Positions 48,593 to 60,175 of a stretch of DNA of 64,000 bases are shown here, piece after piece. Each line of letters opens with the position of its first letter. Positions within the stretch are counted from its first letter, which is position 1. A program made the position numbers and the translations under genes. The DNA is from Papaver somniferum (lineage: Eukaryota > Streptophyta > Magnoliopsida > Ranunculales > Papaveraceae): positions 195,943,323-196,007,322 of the forward strand of contig NC_039358.1 of the NCBI RefSeq assembly GCF_003573695.1, written 5' to 3'. The notes beneath the pieces were generated by a model. It was not told where the DNA came from and searched no databases. It was given only the letters and a program-made list of their open reading frames with translations.

Positions 48593-49723
48593 ATGGCAGC
48601 ATATGAATCAAGAATTTCTCAAGTTCCTCTTAATCAAATCTCACAAATTCTCAGTTACAAACTCAAGGATGACAATTTCCTCACCTGGAAATCACTTCTT
48701 CTACCACTTCTGCGTCGATACAGAGTCAATGGTTTTCTTGATGGATCTTTACCATGTCCACCTTATCTGCTTAATAATGGCGTGAATCCTGGTTATACAG
48801 CTTGGCATGATGATGATACTACTCTTGTACTCTGGATTCAGATGTCTATCTCTGAATCTGTAATTCCATATGTTGTTGGAGCTGATTCTTCAAAAGATTT
48901 ATGGGACAATATTGATTCTAGGTATGCAAGAAGCTCTTCTACACATTCAATTCAACTTCGTCTCAAACTTCAATCCACAAAACTTGGGTCAGGTACTGTT
49001 TCTACCTTCCTAAGTGAAATCAAGAAAATAACAGATGAATTGTTTGCTGCTGGTTCACAAATTCATGATGATGAATTGGTAGTTACTATACTCAATGGGT
49101 TAGGCCAAAATTATAGTTCTTTTTGTACATCTATTCGTATTCGCAATCCACCAATATCATCAAAGGAACTTCATAATCTGCTTCTTACTGAAGAAATAGT
49201 TGTTACAAATAAGCAAAAGAACTTACTTACTGAGGCCAATTCAAAGGCGTTTGCTGCTACAAGACCTTTTGTTCAAAATTATAGAGGTAGTGGTAGAGGT
49301 TATCATTACTCTTCAAGACCTGCAGTTCCTTACTCTGGATACATCAGACCACCCCCATCTTTTTATCCAAGAGGTTATTCTCAATTTCAGATGCATTCTG
49401 CTTCTTCATCAACACCATCACCTCATTTCAATCCAAGACCTCACTATAGTTCAGCTCCTTCTTCTTCTGCTCCACCACCAATAACTGACAGGATTTGTCA
49501 GATCTGCAACAAAACTGGTCATCTTTCTTTGGAATGCAGACACAGATTGAATTTTGCCTATCAGAACAACTATACACCTCACAATCTCAGTGCCATGCTT
49601 GCTACTGCCAATATCATGGGTGAAAATCCTTGGTATGCTGACTCTGGAGCAAATAGTCATATCACTAATGATGAATCTGAATTACCTGAAGCAACATCTT
49701 TTGAAGGGGCAGATGAGATTCAA
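48593..49723 (+). pseudogene. Copia gag and start of protease, cut by LINE insertion
   Basis: The ATG at 48593 (MAAYESRISQ) is the first Met; upstream codons in the frame do not include ATG. The UBN2-type gag core runs over residues about 15-200 (DDNFLTWKSLLLPLLRRY, VSTFLSEIKKITDEL, ILNGLGQNYSSF). A Ser/Pro/Tyr-rich linker follows, then a CCHC knuckle CQICNKTGHLSLEC and the protease start with the catalytic motif DSGA (WYADSGANSH). The frame is open up to the insertion at 49723, and the rest of the protease resumes at 52365. Gag forms the particle and binds RNA. Confidence 0.93.
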
Positions 49724-49789
49724 TTTTTTTTTTGCTAGGTCAAAATGGTTTATTAAAGCAAAAAAACGTAATTACAAGAATTACAAAAT

Positions 49790-49808
49790 GGGAGGCTCTA
49801 GGCCTCCC
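49790..49808 (-). other. E8 3'-UTR hairpin
   Basis: Minus strand GGGAGGC, loop CTAGA, GCCTCCC, seven perfect pairs. Compared with E5/E7 the loop-closing pair is C-G instead of T-A. Confidence 0.72.
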
Positions 49809-49898
49809 CACCCCCATAAACCAAAGGGGCAAAAAAAAAGAAAACTCTAAAAAACTCCTAAACATTAAAAAGTTAGCATAAAGAAGAGAACTAGTAAA

Positions 49899-52224
49899 TT
49901 AAAAACGTTTTCGTCTTCCAACTCTAAAATTCTTCTTCCTGGGAATGAGATCATCAATTATTTTAGTCAAATCATAGGGATCCTTGTATTCCTCTTCATA
50001 AACATCATACCCATAATCCTCTTCATTTTCCTCTGAAGCATAATTACCACCCGGAACAAGCTTAATAGGAGATTGAGCTTTCTTCTTAGTTGACATTCTA
50101 TCCATTTTCTCTTGTTTATCCTTGAAATAATCTTTTCTAAAAGCTGGATCTCTAATGAATTTAGCATGCACTTCATCAATCTTAATAGTACTTGCCTCCT
50201 CTAGTTCCTCCATAGACAAAATATTACCCATATCAAAAACATTTTCTTCCAACCCTGCTTGAATATCCTTGTTATGCTCACGGCTTGGACTTTTCTCATT
50301 AGACTTTGAATTAATAGTCATGATCTTGTCAGCTTGCTTGGCCACTTTTCTAGCTTGCTTCCTGGCTAGAATATCTGCATCAACTTCACCCCAATCTTTC
50401 GAACCCATACTATTATCTGAATCACTAGAATCATCTTGTTCCTCCTCCACCCAAACCTCACTAGAATCATTAGCAAGGCCTAACTCAGATTCTAGAGCAC
50501 CATACTTGTTATTCACCACTAAATCTTTTTGAGAAAGCTCATTCACAAAAGGAGTTTCAAAAAATTTAAATTTAAAAGGAGTACCTTTGTTTGGGGAACT
50601 CTTACTCTTTACTGTTTTCCAATCATCTTCTTTTGTATCAGACTCCTTGGAAACTCCCGTATTTTGCTTGATAGAAACTGAATTATGCACGGTTTTGTTT
50701 TCCAATGAAGAATTTGAATTGGCCACGGACACAGTTTGAACCAAAACATCGTTATTAGCTCCCAAACTGGATTTTGTGTTGGATACAGACTTATCCATGT
50801 TCGTATTTTGCTTGGACATCCCAGAAGTTTGCTTGGTCACGGACAGGATTTTCTAAATTCTTCTTGGTCACGGACTGTATAGTATTCACGGAAGAATCCA
50901 AATTGTGCTTGGACACGGAAACTTGCTGAGTTCCCAAATTTTGTACGTTCTCTTGATAGGTATTTGATTTATGCACAGACTTTGGAGTTGCATTCAAGCC
51001 CTGAGAATTAGCTTGCTTGGACACGGAAGTTCCCAAATTTTGCACGGACTGAGAATTGTTTTTCTCTGGCGGAACATCTGCATGAACTGAATTGTCACGT
51101 GCAGCAAGATCTTTTCTGGCTGCAATTTTGTTTTTACATTTTATCAATTTCATCTGTGCTTCACGATACTCAGTGAAAGCTTTGTCGAGCTGGTCCTCCA
51201 ACTGACTATCTTCAACATTCTCTTGAACTGGATCAATGTTTTGTATAGACATAGTTGATGCGGCATCTATCAAATTTTCCTTCCCGGACTGAACATTATC
51301 TCTTGCAACAACAATATCTTCACTGACTTTATTTGCATGCTCTTCATGGGAATTTTTCCGCACTTCCTTCCAAACAAATTTGGATGTTTTATCCACTTTA
51401 CCATCTTTGATACTCTCACTAGAAGATTTCTTTTCAGCAGTAGAACCTCCTAATATTTTACGAGCAGCAAGGCAATTTTCAAATTTATGGCCCATAAACT
51501 TGCAGTGAGTACAATACTTGATGCTCTCTAAATCCTGAATTTCAATATACTGCCAGAACTCCTTTCCATTTGCTTTCAAGCGAATTCTTTTAGGAATCAA
51601 CTTAGCAAAGTCAATATCAATCAAAACAGCAGCATAGTTTCCAACATCATGATCCAAAGTCTTTTGATCAATAGCAATCGGTTTCCTAATAATTTTAGCA
51701 ATGGAAATAAGAATTTTCTTTGTCCATAACTCAATGTATAAACCAGGGAAACTTACCCAAACTGATGCTCGTGTAGTATGTCGTCTTTCCGGATCAAAGT
51801 TTGGGTAAAAATTGAAAACCCTAAGTTGTTGATTTTGAATCACCCAAGTTTCACCATGCCATACACGTTCCTTGTCTTCCGCTGAAGTTAATTTTATAAT
51901 GAAAAATCCCTTTGTCATTGGAACTAGCTTGCATCTACCAGCACCAAAACCCCATTGTTCTTCCAAGCTTTTTTGAACATCAGCAAGTTTTAAACCCTTA
52001 AAGTTCAATCTCCCAATGAGACTGAACTGAAAAACATCACGTCCCTCTTGAGTAAGATCAGTAGGCAAATCCAACGCTGGTTCGTCAAGATATGTTGATG
52101 CCTCAGGAAGAGATAATAAATCTGAATCTTTTAACATATATGGTTTTTTACCCTTAACCAAATCAGCAAAAGATATCTTATTGTTCCCATGATTATTCAC
52201 GTTTGAATCAGGGTTTTCCCCCAT
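49899..52224 (-). pseudogene. E8 ORF1, DUF4283/zinc-knuckle protein, one frameshift
   Basis: Two pieces, 477 codons from 52224 (MGENPDSNVNNHG) and 313 codons ending at 49899, overlap at 50791-50840, so a single indel separates them from an ORF of about 770 codons. Residues about 60-150 form the DUF4283-like region (SLIGRLNFKG, MTKGFFIIKLTS, FNFYPNFDPE), then ASVWVSFPGLYIELWTKK, then an intact knuckle CX2CX4HX4C at 238-251. A Lys/Glu coiled stretch around 350-390 (QLDKAFTEYREAQMKLIKC) and a Ser/Val/Gln-rich linker follow. The C-terminus has FIRDPAFRKDYFKDK, SPIKLVPGGNYAS, an acidic Asp/Glu/Tyr run and the basic RKKNFRVGRRKRF. It is the best-preserved ORF1 of the E group. Confidence 0.93.
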
Positions 52225-52364
52225 CCTAAATCACCAAAGATGATCTAGAATGAAGGAAAAACGTTGATGAAAACCCTAAAGAAAAAATTCGCCAATTTTT
52301 GGAGAGAAAAATTCGCATGAGAGAGAAAAAAAAATATCAAGTTTTGTTTGCAGATGAGATTCAA

Positions 52365-55300
52365 GCTGCTAATGGAGAAGGTATGCCAATTACTCATATT
52401 GGTCATGTGTCTAAAACAACTTCCTCTCATTCTTTTAATCTAAACAATGTGCTTCTTGTTCCAAAATCATCTCAAAACTTATTATCAGTGCATAAATTCA
52501 CTAGTGATAACAACTGTTCTATCACCTTTGATTCTATTGGTTTTGTTGTTAAGGATTACTCAACTGGGAGGATCATTTTACAAGGACCACATAAAGGAGG
52601 ATTATATCCAGTAAATTTTGCCAAGTCTACTAAGAATAAAGCTTTCTTTAGCAACAATAATTCAGCTTCAGTTTGGCATCAAAGGTTGGTTCATCCTTCT
52701 TTTCAAGTACTTCAAAAAGTGTGCAGAGATATGCAACTGTCTAGTTTAGTCAAAACACCACTATTTTGTAATGAATGTCATCTAGGGAAAAGTCATACAT
52801 TGCCTTTTACTTTATCTTCACATAGCGCTCAATCTCCACTAGAACTAGTGCATATGGTTTATGGGGTCCTAGTCCTGTAATCTCTTCAAGTGGTTTCAGA
52901 TATTATGTCAATCTCATAGATGACTATTCAAGATTTTGTTGGATATTTCCTTTGTCTGAAAAGTCTGAATTCAAAGACATTTTTCTACATTTCAAATCTA
53001 TGACTGAAAAGTTACTACATACTTCAATTGTTAAAATCAGAACTGATGGAGGAGGGGAATTCTTAAATAATGCACTACAAGAATTTATTAGTATACATGG
53101 AATTATTCATGAGGTTTCTTGCCCTCATAGACATCTTGTAGACACAGGGAGAACTTTTTTTAATTCAATCAGGTCTCTCAGAAAATTTTTGGGTTGATTC
53201 TTTTCATACAACCAATTATGTTATTAATAGACTGCCTGTTAGAAGTTTGGATTACTTATCTCGTTTTGAAAAGTTGTTTGGTCAGAAACCAGATTATTCC
53301 TTCTTCAGATCCTTTGGTTCATCATGCTTTCCATGGATAAGGCCTTACACTACACATAAACTCCAACCAAGGAGTGTACACTGTGTTTTTATTGGTTACA
53401 GTTCTATGCACAAAGGATATAGATGTTTAGATATTAAAACAGGGAAAGTATATATCTCCAGACATGTAGTATTTAATGAGACTTTCTTCCCATTGAGATC
53501 TTCAGATACATTACTTCCTGGCATTGCAAATTCTCCAGCACCAACTGATATTGCTTCTACAGCTCCATTTGTCAAGATTTCTGCACCAACACCTGCAACA
53601 TCAACCTCACCAGCTGCATCCATTGATACTTTATCTACTGATCCTTCAAACATTGTTAAGTCATCTGATGCATCCACTACAACTATTTCTGAACATACTT
53701 CAGCTTCTGGTATTCCTTCACTGGCTAATTCACACTCCATGGTAACAAGGGGTAATTTTAAACCCAAAGTTTTTAATACAAAGTATGTTCTATCAGCCAA
53801 TCTTACTTCTGATATTCCACCACCCACACCTACTTGTTATTCTAAGGCAAATAGAATACCTCAATGGAAACATTCTATGGAAGAAGAACATACAGCCCTT
53901 AAGGATGCAGGCACATATACACTTGTTGCACCAGATCCATGCTATAATGTTGTAGGCTGTAAGTGGGTGTTTAGAATCAAATATAAGGCTGATGGTTCTT
54001 TAGATAAATGTAAATCTAGACTGGTGGCCAAAGGGTTTCATCAACAAGAAGGAATTGACTACACAGAAACCTTTAGTCATGTAGCCAAACCAACAACTAT
54101 TAGACTAATCATTTCATTGGAAGTTCACTTCAACTGGGAAATGAAACAATTAGATGTTAGTAATGCCTTTTTACATAGGGATTTAGCTGAAGATGTCTAT
54201 ATGCAACAACCTCCAGGCTTTGTTGATCAAACCAAGCCTCATTATGTATGTAAACTTCATAAATCCATATATGGTCTGAAGCAAGCTCCCAGAGCTTGGT
54301 ATGATAAATTGCTACAAATTCTTCTCACTCATGACTTCAAACCCTCCTTAGCAGATGCTTCCTTATTTGTTCAAAAGTTTGGCTCAAGGATTACAGTTCT
54401 TCTGGTCTATGTAGATGACATTATTATCACTGGGAATTCAACTGAGTATATTCTCAGTTTATCAATCACCTTAAGACATACTTTCCCATAAAAGACTTGG
54501 GCTCTCTTCATTATTTTCTTGGTCTTCAGGTGAAAAGAAATTCAGACAACCTTTTTCTTAGTCAAACTAAGTATGCCTTGGACTTATTGGAGAAATTCAA
54601 TATGACTGGTGCTAAACCCTTTGGTACACCAGTCTCCCTCTCTACTTCACTCACTGCTTCAGCTGGTACTCCATTAGCAGATCCAAGTGAATACAGATCA
54701 TTAGTGGGTGCTCTACAATATCTTACTTGGACATGGCCTGAAATTGGTTTTGCTGTGAATCAGGTATGTCTTTATATGCAAGCTCCCACTGATCAACACT
54801 TTATTGCAGCCAAGAGAATTCTAAGATACATCAAAGGCACCCTAGATTATGGTATACTGTTTTCCAAAGGTCTTCTTACACTACATGGCTTTAGTGATGC
54901 TGACTGGGCAGGATCAATTGATACAAGAAGATCTACATGAGGCTTTTGTATATTTTTTGGTCCTAATCCAATTTCATGGTCTAGCAAAAGACAAGGTGGT
55001 GTTTCAAGAAGTTCCACTGAATCAGAATACAGGTCTCTAGCCAATACCACAGCTGAAATTGTTTGGGTTTTTCAGCTACTCAAAGATCTTCATCTCTTGC
55101 TTCCTGCTCCACCATTGATATCTTGTGACAATCAAAGTGCGGTTTCTCTGTCATCTAATCCAGTATTTCATAGTAAAATGAAACACCTGACCAATGATTA
55201 TCATTTTGTCAGAGAACTTGTCCAGAACAAAAACATTCAGGTCACATACATTTCAACTTGGGATCAAATTGATGATATTCTCACCAAGGGACTGGCAGGA

Positions 55301-55372
55301 CCAAGGTTTTCTACACTCAGAGACAAGCTGAAGGTAATCTCTAGTAACAACCTCCAGCTTGAGGGGGGCTAA
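52365..55372 (+). pseudogene. Copia pol: integrase, reverse transcriptase, RNase H, several lesions
   Basis: Continues the protease frame (AANGEGMPI). The pre-integrase zinc region WHQRLVHPS...CNECHLGK is present. A frameshift near 52855 destroys the first catalytic Asp segment. RTDGGGEF keeps the second Asp, and at about 53128 CPH joins RHLVDTG directly, so the NGxxERK segment with the catalytic Glu is gone. A further shift lies near 53165-53205. RT spans 53247 to about 54490, with KCKSRLVAKGFHQ, QLDVSNAFLHRDL and the core YVDDI. A base lost at 54487 and a tga at 54938-54940 (Ser codon in relatives) break the end. RNase H shows SDADWAGS, STESEYRSL, CDNQSAV and DDILTKGL. The stop taa at 55370-55372 is the first three bases of the 3' LTR. 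Confidence 0.93.
55361..55369 (+). promoter_or_regulatory. Polypurine tract
   Basis: gaggggggc immediately before the 3' LTR; plus-strand DNA synthesis starts at this tract in the family. Confidence 0.82.
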
Positions 55373-55581
55373 TAGTACTGAGAGTTTTAGAATGTTCTCA
55401 CGTGTGTCTGAGTGTGTGAGAAATGACTCCTCATTGGCTAAGTGTGAGCTGTCTACAGCTTGTCCTGTTCTAACATCTCTTGTCTTAGTCAGGACATGTA
55501 TAAATGCAGGTCTGTCTTGCTTTTAGTGTGTAAGAAAGAAATAAATTTCTTGTTTTTGATCAATTAGTGAAAGTACTACTA
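55370..55581 (+). repeat. 3' LTR of the copia element
   Basis: 212 bp, starting taatagtact and ending agtactacta, followed by the caacg duplication. It is one base longer than the 5' LTR (cctcattgg for ctcattgg), with scattered substitutions. Confidence 0.92.
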
Positions 55582-58541
55582 CAACGTACATAGAAATGCA
55601 ATTTTTACTAGACATATTGCCTTAGAACATATACAATACATTTTTAAAACTTTTTCTGTTAAAGATGAGTTTATCTAGTTTACAATTTAGTCTCAGAAAT
55701 CAATTTCCGACTTATAACGAAATTTGTAGACTTTTTGAGTTAACGTATATAAAATTCAACATTTATATGAACTCTTTCTTTTTATGTTGGCTTTGTCTTT
55801 CTATTTGATTCAAGATAGATGAAATTTGTTAGGATTTGGATTAGTTCTGCATGGCCTATCATCTTTCTTCTATTGAGAAATTTGACTTCCTTCATATTTT
55901 CTTGAATCAACGTACATAGAAATGCAATTTTTACTAGACGTATTGCCTTAAAATATATTAATTGTAATTACAATACATTTTTCAAACTTTTTTTTGTTAA
56001 AGATGAGTTTATCTAGTTTACAATTTAGCCTTAGAAATCAACTTCCGACTTATAACGAAGTGTGTAGACTTTTTTGAGTTAACAAATATAAAATTTAACA
56101 TTTTTATGAACTCTTTGCTTTTGTGTTGGCTTTGTCTTTCTATCTGATTCAAAATAGTTGAAATTAGTCGGGATTTGAATTAGTTCTGCTTGGTCTTTCA
56201 ACCTTCTTCTATTGTGAAATTTGACTTCCTTCATATTTTCTTGAATCAACGTACATAGAAATGCAATTTTTACAAGATGTATTGCCTAAGAACATATTAA
56301 TTCTGATTACAATACATTTTTCAAACTTTTCTGTTAAAGATGAGTTTATCTAGTTTACAATTTAGTCTCAGAAATCAATTTCCGACTTATAACGAAGTGT
56401 GTAGACTTTTTTAAGTTAACATACATAAAATTCAACATTTTTTTGAAATCTTTCTTCTTGTGTTAGCTTTGTCTTTCTATTTGATTCAAGATAGATGAAA
56501 TTTGTTAGGATCTGGACTAGTTCTGAGTGGTCTTTCATCCTTGTTCTATTGTGAAATTTGCCTTCCTTCATATTTTCTTGAATCAACGTACATAGAAATG
56601 CAATTTTTACTAGACATATTGCCTTAGAACATATTAATTGTAATTACAATACATTTTTCAAACTTTTTTCTAATAAAGATGAGTTTATCTAGTTTACAAT
56701 TTAGTCTCAGAAATCAATTTCTGACTTATAACGAAATGTGTAGACTTTTTTGAGTTAACTTATATAAAATTCAACATTTATATGAACTCTTTATTTTTAT
56801 GTTGGCTTTGTCTTTCTATTTGACTCAAGATAGATGAAATTTGTTAGGATTTGGCTTAGTTCTGCATGGCCTTTCATCTTTCTTCTATTGAGAAAGTGGA
56901 CTTCCTTCATATTTTCTTGAATAAACGTACATAGAAATGCAATTTTTACTAGATGTATTGCCTTAGAACATATTAACTGTAACTACAATACATTTTTCAA
57001 AATTTTTCTGTTAAAGATGAGTTTATCTAGTTTACAATTTAGTCTCAGAAATCAATTTCCGACTTATAAAGAAATGTGTAGACTTTTTTGAGTTAACGTA
57101 TGTAAAATTCAACATTTTTATGAACTCTTTCTTTTTATGTTGGCTTTGTCTTTCTATTTGATTCAAGATAGATGAAATTTTCTAGGATTTGGATTAGTTC
57201 TTCATGGCCTTTCATCTTTCTTCTTCGTGAAATTTGACTTCCTTCATATTTTCTTGAATCAACGTACATATAAATGCAATTTTTACTAGACGTATTGCCT
57301 TAGAACATATTAATTGTAATTATAATACATTTTTCAAACTTTTGCTGTTAAAGATGAGTTTATCTAGTTTACAATTTAGTCTCAGAAATCAACTTCCGAC
57401 TTATAACGAAGTGTGTAGACTTTTTTGAGTTAACATATATAAAATTCAATATTTTTATGAACTCTTTCTTCTTGTGTTAGCTTTGTCTTTATATTTGATT
57501 CAAGATAGATGAAATTTGTTAGGATTTGGATTAGTTCTGCATGGTCTTTCATCCTTGTTCTATTGTGAAATTTGACTTCCTTCATATTTTCTTGAATCAA
57601 CGTACATAGAAATACAATTTTTACTAGACATATTTCCTTAGAACATACTAATTGTAATTACAATACATTTTTCAAACTTTTTCTATTAAAGATGAGTTTA
57701 TCTAGTTTACAATTTAGTCTCAGAAATCAATTTCCGACTTATAACGAAATGTGTAGACTTTTTTGAGTTAACGTATATAAAATTCAACATTTTTTTGAAA
57801 TCCTTCTTCTTGTGTTAGCTTTGTCTTTCTATTTGATTCAAGATAGATGAAATTTGTTAGGATTTGGATTAGTTCTGCATGGTCTTTCATCCTTCTTCTA
57901 TTGTGAAATTTGACTTCCTTCATATTTTCTTGAATCAACGTACATAGAAATGCAATTTTTACTAGACATATTGCCTTAGAACATATTAATTGTAATTACA
58001 ATACATTTTCAAACTTTTTTATTAAATATGAGTTTATCTAGTTTACAATTTAGTCTCAGAAATCAGTTTCCGACTTATAACGAAATGTGTAGACTTTTTT
58101 GAGTTAATGTATAAAAAATTCAACATTTATATGAACTCTTTCTTTTTATGTTGGCTTTGTCTTTCTATTTGATTCAAGATAGATGAATTTTTTTAGGATT
58201 TGGATTAGTTCTGCATGGCCTTTCATCTTTCTTCTATTGAGAAATTTGACTTCCTTCATATCTTCTTGAATCAACGTACATAGAAATGCAATTTTTCTAG
58301 ATGTATTGCCTTAGAACATATTAATTGTAATTACAATACCCTTTTCAAACTTTTTCTGTTAAAGATGAGTTTATCTAGTTTACAATTTAGTCTCAGAAAT
58401 CAATTTCCGACTTATAACGAAATGTGTAGACTTTTTTTGAGTTAACGTATATAAAATTCAACATTTTTATGAACTCTTTCTTTTTATGCTGGCTTTGTCT
58501 TTCTATTTGATTCAAGATAGATGAAATTTGCTAGGATTTGG
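55582..58541 (-). repeat. Inverted satellite between copia and E10
   Basis: About 8.8 minus-oriented monomers. It continues the satellite interrupted by copia: the broken monomer reads gaatcaacg on the left and caacgtacatag on the right. No gene. Confidence 0.95.
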
Positions 58542-58605
58542 TTTTTTTTTGATAGGTCAAAATGGTTTATTAAGCAAAAAAAGGTAATTACAAGAATTAC
58601 AAAAA

Positions 58606-58624
58606 GGGAGGCTCAAGGCCTCCC
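58606..58624 (-). other. E10 3'-UTR hairpin
   Basis: Minus strand GGGAGGC, loop CTTGA, GCCTCCC, seven perfect pairs, same place as in E8. Confidence 0.7.
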
Positions 58625-58726
58625 CTCCCCCATAAACCAAAGGGGAGATAAATAACATCAAAATAGCTAACAAAATAAGCTCCTAAACACAAATAACTAA
58701 CAAAAAGAAGGAAACTAGGATTATCA

Positions 58727-60168
58727 TCAAGTTCCTCCACCTCTTTCTTTGTTCTTATTTTTCGCATTTGGAGTCTTCATTCTTTTGGATTGAGCTTGTA
58801 TTTCCTTTAAATACTCCTTTCGGAAAGATAAATCCTTCAAAAACTTTTGTTGAATATCAAATTTTGTTATTGAACAAAAAACTTCCTCCTCCTCCGTGGT
58901 TACGCGTATAGAAGTACTTTCCACAGACCCAGCACCACTGTCCGTGCTTTGATTGTTATTGGGCTTATGTAAAAGCCCAATATTTCCATTGTGATCCTCA
59001 CGTGCAATGTCATGTCTTGTATTCGCCCTATTGTTATGCTGTTGCAGTAAATGCGCAGCATTAGAACTTCCAGGCTTACGAGAACTTCCTTCTGATCGCC
59101 CTTTTGCTATCTCTATCTTCTTGTCCAAAGGAAGCTCATCCCACTTCTTACCTTTAACCTCCGAGGCTGCTTGTGCAACTGAAAAATTTTCATCTGAACT
59201 TGAATCACTTTTAACATCATCAACATTCTCATTTAAACCTTCCTCATTCTCAAGCACACTAAATTTGTTAGGAGATAAAACTACTCCAGAATTGGTTGGT
59301 TGCTCAGCAGAAGTTGTTTGCTTAGCCGGTTTAGTGGAATTCTTAGAAGAAGCATACTCTAACGCAGCCTGCTTAGTTTTCCAATCCTCAGTTGCCTTGC
59401 GTAAATCATCTTCAGCTTTTGCTAAGGTATCTTCCAGTTGTTTGATTGACTCCAAAACATTCTCCTCATCATTCAGCACAACAATAGTTGTTTCAGCATC
59501 ATTATAATTTGATTCAATATTTTGTTTACCTGAATTTCTATGTTTCACTTCTTTCCAGACTTGTTTTGCAAGCTTCTCTGTACGTACCAGTTGTATCTCA
59601 ACCTCCTCACCAGCTATAGCATTCACCCCTTCACCTTGCGTTGTAACCCCAATGCCAGCATCAATAGTTGCAACTAACTCCTTCTCCTTTCCTTTTGAGG
59701 TTTCATCAGGTTCCGGCTTCCACTTGCATTCACTTTCATTGTGCCAATAATGTTACAATGTAGGCAAAATTTAGGATGCTTCGGAATCTCTACATATTTC
59801 CAAAAAGTCCTACCTCCAGCCGTAAGTAGAATTCTACTAGGAATGTGTTTTGCAAAATCTACATCAACTAGGATTGACGCATAACTGCCAATCTCTAAAT
59901 TTAGGGTTCTTTGGTCTACCACAATCGGATTACCAACAGCTTTCCCTATTGATAACAATGATCTCTCCGTCCAAAATTCTGCATGAAGCCCCGGAAGATG
60001 AAACCATACAGCTGCATGGGAAGTAGTTTGTCTTTCTGGATCAAACCCTGGGTAGCACTCCATCAAACGCAACTCCTGTTGATTCACAAACCACTTCTTG
60101 TTACGGATTCTATCCTTTGTTTGTTCATCACGCAACATAACAACAAAGAAATCCTTACTCATAGACAT
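58727..60168 (-). pseudogene. E10 ORF1, truncated and frameshifted
   Basis: The upstream piece reads from satellite into MSKDFFVVMLRDEQTKD and continues through ECYPGFDPERQTTSHAAVW, FHLPGLHAEFWTERSLLSIGK and the first half of a knuckle (CLHCNIIG). A base is lost inside the knuckle, so its His and last Cys fall out of frame and the piece stops at 59674. The second piece (58727-59626) has Glu/Lys-rich helices (QLEDTLAKAEDDLRKATED), KWDELPLDKKIEIAKGRSEG, and a C-terminal KFDIQQKFLKDLSFRKEYLKE motif equivalent to FIRDPAFRKDYFK of E8. It ends KNKERGGGT without the acidic/basic tail of E8. The Met at 60258 is satellite and not the true start. Confidence 0.87.
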
Positions 60169-60175
60169 AATCCTA

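Larger units (their letters stand above)
49724..52349 (-). mobile_element. E8: full-length ORF1-only LINE nested in copia
   Basis: A 2.6-kb insertion with perfect 15-bp duplications gcagatgagattcaa (49709-49723 and 52350-52364) in the copia protease region. On the minus strand: a leader of about 125 bp (ctctctcatgcgaattttt, ttagggttttc), a nearly intact ORF1, a 3' UTR with hairpin, taataaaccattttgaccta, gc and poly(A). Because it lies within a copia that lies within satellite, it is the youngest clear event here, and it is full length without ORF2. Confidence 0.95.
48210..55581 (+). mobile_element. Ty1-copia LTR retrotransposon, inactive, carrying a nested LINE
   Basis: Flanked by caacg (48205-48209 and 55582-55586). 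Order: 5' LTR, tRNA primer site, gag-protease, integrase, reverse transcriptase, RNase H, purine tract, 3' LTR. Integrase before RT defines copia. Removing the 2.6-kb LINE E8 and one target duplication leaves gag and integrase in one frame, so the element originally had a single gag-pol ORF. The LTRs differ at about nine positions plus one indel (about 95-96% identical by eye), so the insertion is old enough to have decayed. The LTR length and gag type suggest an Ale/Retrofit-like lineage (inference). Confidence 0.93.
58542..60175 (-). mobile_element. E10: 5'-truncated ORF1-only LINE, third subfamily
   Basis: The minus-strand 3' end is caaaatggtttatt-equivalent with gacctatc and poly(A) (one change from gacctagc). 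A short possible duplication atttgg lies at 58536-58541 and 60176-60181. It lacks the leader and the first roughly 90 codons of ORF1 compared with E8. The C-terminus differs from both E1/E8 and E2 subfamilies. The 3' half is repeated inverted in E11. Confidence 0.88.

Noticed and set aside
53396..53827. 143-codon minus frame in the copia region
   Set aside because: Opposite the integrase/RT linker; the sense frame has clear copia motifs.
59007..59507. 166-codon frame on the plus strand
   Set aside because: Antisense shadow of E10 ORF1. The inverted E11 copy gives a similar shadow at 60382-60603.
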